Shown: positions 1-5,779 of the stretch, in pieces
How positions within the stretch are numbered: position 1 is the first letter of the stretch
How the letters are laid out: each line of letters begins with the position of its first letter
Assembly (NCBI GenBank): GCA_943369755.1
Contig: CALROG020000035.1
Span: forward strand, 1-42,477
Source: CALROG01 sp943369755
GTDB lineage: Bacteria > Pseudomonadota > Gammaproteobacteria > Burkholderiales > Burkholderiaceae_C
Reading direction: 5' to 3'
Length of the DNA: 42,477 nt
Translations under genes and position numbers: made by a program
The notes under the pieces: generated by a model
Databases searched by the model: none
Told to the model about the DNA's origin: nothing
What the model saw: only the letters and a program-made list of their open reading frames with translations

Positions 1-805
1 CATTGTGCTGCTGGCGCAAGCCGTGGTGCAGGCGTCAGACGCCATGTTTCGCGCCGTGGCAGCGCGGCGAATGGCGGTGAGCTTCATTCACCCCGAAACC
101 GCCGCCGCCACACGCCGCCTGGTGGCACTGGGCATCTGGCTGCTGGCGCTGGTAGCGGCCTACCCGTACTTGCCGGGCTCCAGCAGTGACGTGTTCAAGG
201 GCGTGTCGGTCTTGCTGGGGGCCATGATCACGCTCGGCTCATCGGGGGTGATCAACCAGCTCATGAGCGGGCTGGTGCTGGTGTATTCCCGCGCGCTGCG
301 CCTGGGCGACCATGTGGTGGTGGGCCGCGACGGCGATTCAGTAGAGGGCGTGGTGCAGGAGGTAGGCACACTCGCCACCAAGCTCAAGACCATGCGCAAC
401 GAAGAAATCACCATCCCAAACGCGGTGCTGGTGAGCAACCCGATACGCAATTACTCGCGCCTGTCGGCCACGCAAGGAACCAAGATGTCCACCAAGGTGA
501 CCATTGGCTACGACGCCGCCTGGCGCCAGGTGCATGCCCTGTTGCTCAAGGCCGCAGAAGCCACAGACGGCTTGCGCCGCGACCCTGCGCCCTTTGTGCT
601 GCAGCGCGCGTTGAGCGACTTTTACGTGGAGTACGAGCTGTTTGCGTACCTGGACAAACCGCTGGAGCGCCTGCCCCGCCTGAGCGAGCTGCACCAGAAC
701 ATCCAGGACGCCTTCAATGAAGCGGGCGTGCAGATCATGTCGCCGCACTTTTATGAGCAACCGGCCCAGGCGGTGGTGGTGCCCAAGCAGCGCTGGAACG
801 GCTGA
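1..805 (+). CDS. MscS-family mechanosensitive channel, C-terminal part (5' end outside window)
   Basis: The open frame runs in from the left edge, so only the last 266 or so residues are visible. The visible part has a hydrophobic segment (LGIWLLALVAAY) and then the pore-lining helix and beta domain typical of MscS: GSSGVINQLMSGLVL, RLGDHVVV, and the IPNAVLVSNPIRNYSR segment. MscS proteins are inner-membrane channels that open under membrane tension and release solutes on osmotic downshock; some homologues have other gating signals carried by N-terminal domains, which cannot be judged here. The stop (TGA at 803-805) is followed by a short intergenic stretch with a repeat element and then the convergent hsdM. 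Family call is firm; subtype and full length are unknown. Confidence 0.9.
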   Translation, partial: IVLLAQAVVQASDAMFRAVAARRMAVSFIHPETAAATRRLVALGIWLLALVAAYPYLPGSSSDVFKGVSVLLGAMITLGSSGVINQLMSGLVLVYSRALRLGDHVVVGRDGDSVEGVVQEVGTLATKLKTMRNEEITIPNAVLVSNPIRNYSRLSATQGTKMSTKVTIGYDAAWRQVHALLLKAAEATDGLRRDPAPFVLQRALSDFYVEYELFAYLDKPLERLPRLSELHQNIQDAFNEAGVQIMSPHFYEQPAQAVVVPKQRWNG

Positions 806-836
806 AACCGCTTGCTTTAAGCATTAATTTGCCCAC

Positions 837-880
837 AGCCCGCATGCAGATTGCCTGAGCCACTATAAAAATAATAGCAA
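837..880 (+). repeat. Intergenic repeat copy R1 (Comamonadaceae-type, ends CTATAAAAATAATAGCAA)
   Basis: This copy begins AGCCCGCATG and ends CACTATAAAAATAATAGCAA. It closely matches 12031-12075 and 19006-19050 in the same orientation, and more diverged copies lie at 3339-3383 and 4812-4850. The 3' half can form a small imperfect hairpin (CTAT/ATAG). It sits between the convergent MscS and hsdM genes, where it could help end transcription. Its mobility mechanism is unknown. Confidence 0.75.
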
Positions 881-883
881 CGC

Positions 884-2413
884 TCAGGCTACAGCGGCTT
901 GCACTTCATCGCCCAGGTCGCTGGCAATGAGCTTGAACTGCTCCAGCGCGGCCTGCAGGTCTTCGACAATCTCCTGCGCAATCACGGCGGGCGGCGGCAG
1001 GTTGTCGCTGTCGGCCAATGAATCGTCTTTGAGCCAGAAGATATCGAGGCTGGTCTTGTCCCGCGCTACTAGCTCGTCGTAGCTATAGGCGCGCCAGCGG
1101 CCATCTAGCCCCGTTCGGCCTGAGCCTAACGAAGGCTCTGCACTCCACGTAGCTTGTCGCTGGTGGCGGTTGCCCACTTTGTACAGGTCTACAAACTCGT
1201 TCAGGTCGGCACGCGTGAGCGGGCTGGTTTTGAGTGTGAAGTGCTTGTTGGTGCGCAGGTCATAAATCCACAGTTGCTTGGTCCACGGCGTCTCACTCGC
1301 ACCCTTCTTCTCAAAGAACAGCACATTGGCCTTCACGCCCTGGGCGTAAAACAAGCCAGTGGGCAGGCGCAAAAGCGTGTGCACATCGCACTCGTGCAGC
1401 AGCTTCTTGCGGATGGTCTCGCCCGCGCCGCCTTCAAACAGCACGTTGTCGGGCAACACCACCGCCGCGCGGCCGTGGGTGGCCAGCAACGTCTTGATGT
1501 GCTGCACAAAGTTGAGCTGCTTGTTGCTGGTGGTGGCCCAGAAGTCGTCGCGCTCGATGGTGTCTTTCTCGGTGCTGGTGCGGCCGTCTTCACCCACGAT
1601 GACGGTGCTGCTCTTCTTGCCAAACGGCGGGTTGGCCAGCACCACCTCAAAGCGCTCGCCGGGGTCAGCGGCCAGTGCGTCGCCCACCACCACGGGCACT
1701 TGCTTTTCAGAGCCAATGCCGTGCAGCATCATGTTCATGGCGCACACGCGGGCCGTGCCTTGCACAAGCTCGTAGCCGGTGAAGGCCTTTTCTTTCAGGT
1801 GCTTGAGTTGCTCGCGCGTGAGGCTCTTGTTGTGGTTGGTGATGTAGTTGTGCGCGGTGAATAAAAAACCACCTGTGCCACAGGCCGGGTCTGTAATGCG
1901 CTCGCCGGGCTGCGGGGCGATGCAGTCCACCATGGCCTGAATGAGCGCACGCGGCGTGAAGTATTGGCCCGCGCCGCTTTTGGTGTCTTGGGCGTTTTTC
2001 TCCAGCAGGCCTTCGTAGGCGTCGCCTTTTACGTCCGCGCCCAGAATCGTCCAGGTTTCAGCGTCAATCAAATCGACGATCACGCGGCGCAGCTTGGCAG
2101 GGTCTTGAAACTTGTTTTGCGCTTTTCCAAAGATCAGGCCCAGCGTGCCCTTCTCTTTGCCCAACTCTTCCAATAGATGGCGGTAATGGTCAAACAGCTC
2201 GTCACCATCTTTGGCCAGCAACGTAGGCCAGGCGTAGGCGGCGGGCACGATGCTGGCCTGGTTGTAGGGCGGTGCGCTGCGCTCGTCGGCCATTTTGAGG
2301 AACAGCAGGTAGGTGAGCTGCTCCACATAGTCGCCATAGCTCATGCCGTCGTCGCGCAGCACGTTGCAGTAGTTCCAGAGCTTCTGGACGAGGGAGTTGG
2401 TGGTGGTGTTCAT
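884..2413 (-). CDS. hsdM: Type I restriction-modification DNA methyltransferase (M subunit)
   Basis: A 509-residue N6-adenine methyltransferase subunit. The N-terminal helical domain (LVQKLWNYCNVLRDDG, residues 8-23) is the usual start of this subfamily. The SAM-binding motif DPACGTGGF is at about 175-183 and the catalytic NPPF at 261-264. It would act with HsdS to methylate the recognition site and with HsdR to restrict foreign DNA. I chose the ATG at 2413 because the protein then begins like other HsdM proteins; a GTG at 2503 is in frame but adds 30 unrelated residues and overlaps the PIN gene stop. No strong ribosome-binding site is visible. Unusually, hsdM is not next to hsdS and hsdR but about 5.6 kb downstream of hsdS, beyond two toxin-antitoxin modules, so it probably has its own promoter. 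Confidence 0.93.
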   Translation of the reverse strand: MNTTTNSLVQKLWNYCNVLRDDGMSYGDYVEQLTYLLFLKMADERSAPPYNQASIVPAAYAWPTLLAKDGDELFDHYRHLLEELGKEKGTLGLIFGKAQNKFQDPAKLRRVIVDLIDAETWTILGADVKGDAYEGLLEKNAQDTKSGAGQYFTPRALIQAMVDCIAPQPGERITDPACGTGGFLFTAHNYITNHNKSLTREQLKHLKEKAFTGYELVQGTARVCAMNMMLHGIGSEKQVPVVVGDALAADPGERFEVVLANPPFGKKSSTVIVGEDGRTSTEKDTIERDDFWATTSNKQLNFVQHIKTLLATHGRAAVVLPDNVLFEGGAGETIRKKLLHECDVHTLLRLPTGLFYAQGVKANVLFFEKKGASETPWTKQLWIYDLRTNKHFTLKTSPLTRADLNEFVDLYKVGNRHQRQATWSAEPSLGSGRTGLDGRWRAYSYDELVARDKTSLDIFWLKDDSLADSDNLPPPAVIAQEIVEDLQAALEQFKLIASDLGDEVQAAVA

Positions 2414-2434
2414 CCGCAATAGTGAGGAGCTTGT

Positions 2435-2458
2435 AGCCAAATTGGCTTCACGTGAAGC
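2435..2458. promoter_or_regulatory. Two overlapping palindromes upstream of hsdM
   Basis: AGCCAA-A-TTGGCT (2435-2447) overlaps the perfect 14-base palindrome GCTTCACGTGAAGC (2445-2458). They lie 22-45 bases upstream of the chosen hsdM start, between hsdM and the PIN toxin stop. Because the arms share GCT, only one of the two stems could form at a time in RNA. As DNA they look like operator sites. The regulator is unknown; the sequence itself is plain, the role is inference. Confidence 0.45.
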
Positions 2459-2502
2459 ATGTTTGAGAACAGGCCAAGAAAGTGCCAACAGATGCCCAGA
2501 CA

Positions 2503-2943
2503 CTAGACATCACAGTAGGCCTTGCCGAAGACATCCAAAGTCAAAAGCAGGCAACCACTTGCCCGCTCAAACTCTGCGGCAATGGCCAGCAGATCCCGGT
2601 CGCCAGACACCAGAACTTGGGCTTTGCCCACCACTGAGAGGTGCATAAACGGTTCGTCCAGCACATCGCGGCACGCGGGCACTTTGGGTGGCGGTTGGGG
2701 TATGCGCACTGTCTCCGTGAATGGCAGGTAGTCGGCCAGCAACTCGTCCTGGTCAGGTTGGGACAGGCGGAATTTGGGGTAGGCCAGCACCCGCACCAGC
2801 TCTTGCACCGTGACCGAGCTGGCCAAAGGCAGCAACAAGCCCTGCTGCCAGGCCCGGCGCACCCGCCCTGCAGCACCACCGCCGAACACCAGCGCGGACA
2901 ACACCACGTTGGTGTCCAGCACCACACGCACAGCAGCGCTCAT
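2503..2943 (-). CDS. PIN-domain toxin of a type II toxin-antitoxin pair
   Basis: A 146-residue single-domain PIN protein of the 'putative toxin, PIN family' type (COG1569-like). The metal-binding acidic residues are placed as expected: D10 in VVLDTNVVLSAL, E48 in VTVQELVRVL, D93/D96 in CRDVLDEPF, and D115 in VSGDRDLL. PIN toxins are Mg-dependent ribonucleases that cleave tRNA, rRNA or mRNA when their antitoxin is degraded; the target here cannot be read. The ATG overlaps the stop of the upstream AbrB-like antitoxin by four bases (ATGA), so the two are translationally coupled. Stop TAG at 2505-2503. Confidence 0.88.
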   Translation of the reverse strand: MSAAVRVVLDTNVVLSALVFGGGAAGRVRRAWQQGLLLPLASSVTVQELVRVLAYPKFRLSQPDQDELLADYLPFTETVRIPQPPPKVPACRDVLDEPFMHLSVVGKAQVLVSGDRDLLAIAAEFERASGCLLLTLDVFGKAYCDV

Positions 2944-3260
2944 GCTTTGGGCAGAGGCTTCTTGGCAGCCGCCTTTTTGGGCTTGGCAGGGGTCACCGCA
3001 TACGGTGCCACTGGCTCGGCAGCCATAGCCGGTGCGACTTGGGGCGCTCTGACCCAGGCTACGGCAGCAGCCATGTCGTCATCCGTCAACTCAAGCTCGG
3101 CCAGCTTGGCCCGCACTGCGTCCCCGCGCTGAATGCGCACGGGCGTGAGGATGATCTGCCCGGAGCGGGCCTCAACATCAAAATATTCCGTGGCACCCAC
3201 GGCCTGCGTCACGCTCTTGGGCAGCGTGAGCTGATTCTTAGAGGTGATTTTGGCAAGCAT
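2940..3260 (-). CDS. AbrB/SpoVT-family antitoxin, partner of the PIN toxin
   Basis: A 106-residue protein starting MLAKITSKNQLTLPKSV, the swapped-hairpin AbrB DNA-binding domain found in MazE/VapB-type antitoxins. A short helical segment follows (LAELELTDDDMAAAVAWV), then a flexible Ala/Pro/Lys-rich tail ending PKKAAAKKPLPKA. The tail is longer and more basic than in most antitoxins and may be the toxin-binding or regulatory part. I chose the ATG at 3260 because the fold starts there; an upstream in-frame start at 3317 would run across the operator-like inverted repeat. The gene is first in a two-gene operon and overlaps the toxin by four bases. Such antitoxins usually repress their own promoter. 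Confidence 0.85.
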   Translation of the reverse strand: MLAKITSKNQLTLPKSVTQAVGATEYFDVEARSGQIILTPVRIQRGDAVRAKLAELELTDDDMAAAVAWVRAPQVAPAMAAEPVAPYAVTPAKPKKAAAKKPLPKA

Positions 3261-3272
3261 GGCATTTGTCGC

Positions 3273-3293
3273 AAAGTAAGGAATCATTACTTT
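3273..3293. promoter_or_regulatory. Inverted repeat, likely operator of the AbrB/PIN pair
   Basis: Perfect 7-base arms AAAGTAA (3273-3279) and TTACTTT (3287-3293) are separated by 7 bases and end 12 bases upstream of the antitoxin ATG at 3260. Position and symmetry fit an autoregulatory site for the AbrB-like antitoxin. Function inferred. Confidence 0.5.
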
Positions 3294-3338
3294 AACCAAA
3301 TACATGAACTCAGGCAAGTTATGAATGAAATTGGCCGA

Positions 3339-3383
3339 TAGCCCCCGTATACATTGCGCGAGCAGCTACGAAACCAATAGCAA
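3339..3383 (+). repeat. Intergenic repeat copy R5 (diverged)
   Basis: It begins TAGCCCCCGTATACATTGCG and ends CCAATAGCAA, matching the layout of copies R1 (837), R2 (12031) and R3 (19006) on the same strand but with several substitutions in the middle. It lies between the AbrB/PIN module and the DUF296 pseudogene. Confidence 0.6.
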
Positions 3384-3384
3384 G

Positions 3385-3805
3385 TCAGCTCCGCGCCCGG
3401 ATCACCAGCTCGTCATAGCCGGTTTGCGCGTCCGGCTCGCGGGTGTCCAGTCGGGCAGGAGGGTCAGCAGCACCTCGGCAGTGGTGAGCACGATGCAGCC
3501 CGGCGCCACATGCCCGCCCAGCACCTGCCCCGTGGCGGAGGAAATGGCCATGTGCATGTGCGAGCCCGTCTTGTCGCCACCGGTGGCCACCGTGCCCGAA
3601 AGGGTGAGGATCTCCATGCTCTCGGTCAGCCGGGTGGGGTGGGCTGCGCCGCCCCCGCCAGCCGGACGCCCGCCGTGGGCAGGCTGCCGATGCCCGACAA
3701 CACAAAGGCCGCGCGGCAGTTTTGCGCCACGACCGCGGCCTCCAGTGCAGCGCACAGGTCTTGGCCGGGGATGAGTCGTATGGGTAATGTCTTCATGGCT
3801 TTCAT
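3385..3805 (-). pseudogene. DUF296/PPC-domain protein, broken by two frameshifts
   Basis: Read on the minus strand, the gene starts at ATG 3805 (or 3796, MKTLPIRL) and encodes a PPC (plants and prokaryotes conserved, DUF296) domain: MKTLPIRLIPGQDLC, LSGIGSLPTAGVRLAG, then MEILTLSGTVA and SHMHMAISSATGQVLGGH, ending TGYDELVIRARS. Three different frames are needed. After ALAGAAQP-like sequence near 3647 a tandem duplication of CCCAC shifts the frame and gives an immediate stop. A second shift near 3443 lies within DWT/TREPD, where bases appear lost. PPC proteins are small trimers with a conserved histidine cluster and are sometimes DNA-binding; the histidine segment GSHMHM is intact. Two independent lesions make a sequencing error unlikely, so I call it a pseudogene. 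Confidence 0.75.
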
Positions 3806-3817
3806 ATTAAGTCAAAA

Positions 3818-3834
3818 TGGCGCAAAATGCGCCA
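3818..3834. promoter_or_regulatory. Palindrome ahead of the ParD-like/zeta pair
   Basis: TGGCGCA-AAA-TGCGCCA is a perfect 7-base inverted repeat ending 15 bases upstream of the antitoxin ATG, just before the AGGAGA ribosome-binding site at 3838-3843. It fits an operator bound by the antitoxin, or an mRNA hairpin masking the leader. Role inferred. Confidence 0.5.
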
Positions 3835-3849
3835 ATCAGGAGAGACACC

Positions 3850-4203
3850 ATGCCCCAAGCCAACACCGGTTTTGCATCCGTCAAACTGCCCACTGCTTTG
3901 GTAAACCAAGCGCGGGATGCTGCTCAGCCCATGCGCCGCTCGGTGGCGGGCCAAGTGGAATATTGGGCCACCTTGGGCCGCATCGTGGAGCACAGTGGCC
4001 TAACGGCCCAAGAGGCGCAAACCGCCATCGCCAACTACGAGGCCGCCGCCCGGCGTGCTCGCCCCACCCCCAGCGAACCCGCCAGCCAGGCGGATGCCCT
4101 GCTCGCCCAATTCATGGCCGTGGAAAACGATGGCAGCCTGGCGCAAAGGGTGCGAGAGGTGGTAGCCAGCAACCGCAGCAAGGCAGGCCCGGCAACTGCC
4201 TGA
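3850..4203 (+). CDS. ParD-like antitoxin of a zeta-toxin pair
   Basis: A 117-residue protein beginning MPQANTGFASVKLPTALVNQARDAAQPMRRSVAGQ, which resembles the ParD-like antitoxin family: a ribbon-helix-helix-type N-terminus with SVAGQVEYWATLGRIVE, then a mainly helical toxin-binding C-terminus. The ATG at 3850 is preceded at good distance by AGGAGA (3838-3843); a longer reading from 3817 would include the operator. The gene ends one base before the zeta-like toxin start, so the two are cotranscribed. The protein should neutralise the toxin and repress the operon. The pairing of a ParD-like antitoxin with a zeta-type kinase differs from the classical epsilon-zeta arrangement. Confidence 0.75.
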   Translation: MPQANTGFASVKLPTALVNQARDAAQPMRRSVAGQVEYWATLGRIVEHSGLTAQEAQTAIANYEAAARRARPTPSEPASQADALLAQFMAVENDGSLAQRVREVVASNRSKAGPATA

Positions 4204-4204
4204 A

Positions 4205-4801
4205 ATGGCGCAGCCCGTCTTCTATCTGCTGGCCGGGCCCAACGGCGCGGGCAAGTCCACCCTGTATCGCGCACTGGTATTGGCAGGCACCATCCCAGCC
4301 GCAGCAGAATTTGTGAACGCCGACCTGCACGAGGCCGCACACCTGCAACACATCGCCGCCCCAGAGCAACGCTCTGAGCAAGCCCGCCAATGGGCCGATG
4401 CGCGCCGGGCTGCACTGCTGCAAGCAGGCCAATCGTTTGCAAGTGAAACTGTGTTCTCTCACGAATCCAAGCTCGCGCTCATTCAAGAAGCACAGGCAAA
4501 AGGCTTCTTTGTAATGCTGCTGGTCGTGGCACTGGACCAGCCGGAGCGTCTGCTGGCTCGCGTAGCCCAACGGGTTCTTGAAGGTGGCCACCCAGTGCCG
4601 CCCGCGCGCATTTTGGCGCGTTACCCGCGCACGCTGGCCCACCTGACCCAAGCAGTGCGCCTGGCCGACGCCGCCATTCTTTACGACTCTGCCGACGTGT
4701 CGCCCGGCACACACACTGCCGTGGCCACCTGCAAAGGCGACTGGACGCAAGAGCTGGTGCAGCCCATGCCTGAGTGGGCACGACGGGTGCTTTGGGATTG
4801 A
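4205..4801 (+). CDS. Zeta-toxin-family P-loop kinase
   Basis: A 198-residue P-loop protein with Walker A GPNGAGKST at 11-19, a FVNADLHEAAH segment carrying the acidic residue used in substrate binding, and ASETVFSH, which matches the zeta-family signature after the P-loop. Zeta toxins phosphorylate UDP-N-acetylglucosamine and block peptidoglycan synthesis; several solitary relatives have other targets, so the substrate is inferred from family. Its ATG lies one base after the antitoxin stop (TGA-A-ATG). It is on the plus strand inside an otherwise minus-strand restriction island and converges with the GIY-YIG gene, which suggests a separate insertion. Confidence 0.85.
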   Translation: MAQPVFYLLAGPNGAGKSTLYRALVLAGTIPAAAEFVNADLHEAAHLQHIAAPEQRSEQARQWADARRAALLQAGQSFASETVFSHESKLALIQEAQAKGFFVMLLVVALDQPERLLARVAQRVLEGGHPVPPARILARYPRTLAHLTQAVRLADAAILYDSADVSPGTHTAVATCKGDWTQELVQPMPEWARRVLWD

Positions 4802-4811
4802 ATTAGGGCTC

Positions 4812-4850
4812 TAGCCCACGTGGAATGTGCGCAAGCTGCTATCAAACTTG
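4812..4850 (+). repeat. Intergenic repeat copy R4 (diverged)
   Basis: TAGCCCACGTGGAATGTGCG followed by GCTGCTATCAAACTTG: the same plan as R1-R3 (a TAGCCC..G..ATTGCG block, then a CTAT block) on the same strand, but strongly diverged at the 3' end. It follows the zeta gene, so R5 and R4 flank the pseudogene plus ParD-zeta cassette. Confidence 0.5.
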
Positions 4851-4872
4851 AAGTCACAGTTTGTGACTTCAA
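4848..4872. terminator. Perfect stem-loop between convergent zeta and GIY-YIG genes
   Basis: TTGAAGTCACA-GTT-TGTGACTTCAA gives an uninterrupted 11-base-pair stem with a 3-base loop. It lies 46 bases after the zeta stop and 12 bases after the GIY-YIG stop, so it could serve both directions. There is no T-run, so it is a hairpin terminator candidate rather than a clear intrinsic terminator. Confidence 0.5.
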
Positions 4873-4884
4873 ACCGCCAGACGG

Positions 4885-5754
4885 CTACTGAACTGCCTCC
4901 GCCTCCTGAATCTCCTTCAGCGTGCGCCCATCCGCCGCCTTCCACTCCACCCGCCCATTGGCGCTGCGGCCCAGCAACACAGCAGCGGCCGTGCTGGGGG
5001 AGCTGAAGCTGTAGTCCTGCGTGAACAGGTACAACCCGCCCTGCATGGCCAGCACGCCGTTGCTGATCAGCTCCTGGCGCAAGTCGAACATGCCGCGCAC
5101 GTGCTGCGCCATGCTTGGCACGGTGTCTGCCACCGCTTGCGAACCCGCCCGCACCACAAAGCCCTGGCTGGCCTCATAACCCGTGGCCTGCACGCCCTTG
5201 CCTTTGCAGGTGAGCACCGGGCCGGCCTTGGCGGCGGGGGCTTTGGGCGCCTGCTCAAACGCATGCACACCCAGCACCGGCAGCATGCCCAGCATGTGAC
5301 CCAAGAAGACTTCCATGTCGGCCCGGTCGGCCTCGCTCAGGGATGGCTCGGCGGGCTGGTTGGCGTTGTCCAGCGGCATGCGTTTGGCGGCGCGGGCCAG
5401 GGCGATGAGGCGCGACTCCAGAAACTGCACATGCGCCTTGTTGAGCTGCCCGGCCGTGGTGGTGGTGAAGCCGATGGCGCGGGTCCAGAAATCCTTTTGC
5501 GCATAGTGGCTCTCCAGCCGGGGGCGGATGGGGTCACCCTCGCCCACGTAGAGCATGTCGCCCTCACCGTCCGGGCGCGGCCCCAGCAGCAGGTAGACGC
5601 CGGTCTGCGCCAGCTCGGGCCGGGCCTTGACCTGCGGCAGCAGCGCACGCGGGAATACCAGCGCCTTGCCGATCCAGTTGGATTTTTCGACGATGCGCAG
5701 ACCGTCGGGGTCGCCGTCGGCGACGAAGATGCGAAGGGAGAAAGGCTGACTCAC
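4885..5754 (-). CDS. GIY-YIG nuclease-family protein with C-terminal DUF4357
   Basis: A 289-residue protein from a GTG at 5754. The N-terminus (FSLRIFVADGDPDGLRIVEKSNW) leads into a GIY-YIG domain: GVY at 52-54, YVGEGDPIRPRLESH at 69-83, and the catalytic-type glutamate in FLESRL (E113). The C-terminal part (GYEASQGFVVRAGSQAV to LRQELISNGVL) resembles DUF4357, found attached to such nucleases and in restriction loci. It is the last gene of the hsdR-hsdS-5780 gene run and so may take part in the same defence function, for example as an accessory nuclease. The start is uncertain: an in-frame ATG at 5811 would overlap the upstream gene by 32 bases, and neither start has a strong ribosome-binding site. 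Target unknown. Confidence 0.82.
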   Translation of the reverse strand: MSQPFSLRIFVADGDPDGLRIVEKSNWIGKALVFPRALLPQVKARPELAQTGVYLLLGPRPDGEGDMLYVGEGDPIRPRLESHYAQKDFWTRAIGFTTTTAGQLNKAHVQFLESRLIALARAAKRMPLDNANQPAEPSLSEADRADMEVFLGHMLGMLPVLGVHAFEQAPKAPAAKAGPVLTCKGKGVQATGYEASQGFVVRAGSQAVADTVPSMAQHVRGMFDLRQELISNGVLAMQGGLYLFTQDYSFSSPSTAAAVLLGRSANGRVEWKAADGRTLKEIQEAEAVQ

Positions 5755-5779
5755 GGTAGGTTCACGGTGCAAAAACACT

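Noticed and set aside
2449..2454. CACGTG inside the hsdM-upstream palindrome as a specific factor site
   Set aside because: CACGTG is a eukaryotic E-box; in a bacterium it is only the centre of the longer palindrome.
2414..2503. Longer hsdM starting from the GTG at 2503
   Set aside because: The extra 30 residues do not resemble HsdM, whereas MNTTTNSLVQKLWNYCNVLR does; the region holds palindromes better read as regulatory.
4885..5754. GIY-YIG protein as a homing endonuclease
   Set aside because: It is not inside an intron or intein, lies in an operon with restriction genes, and has a DUF4357-type C-terminus instead of a homing DNA-binding tail.
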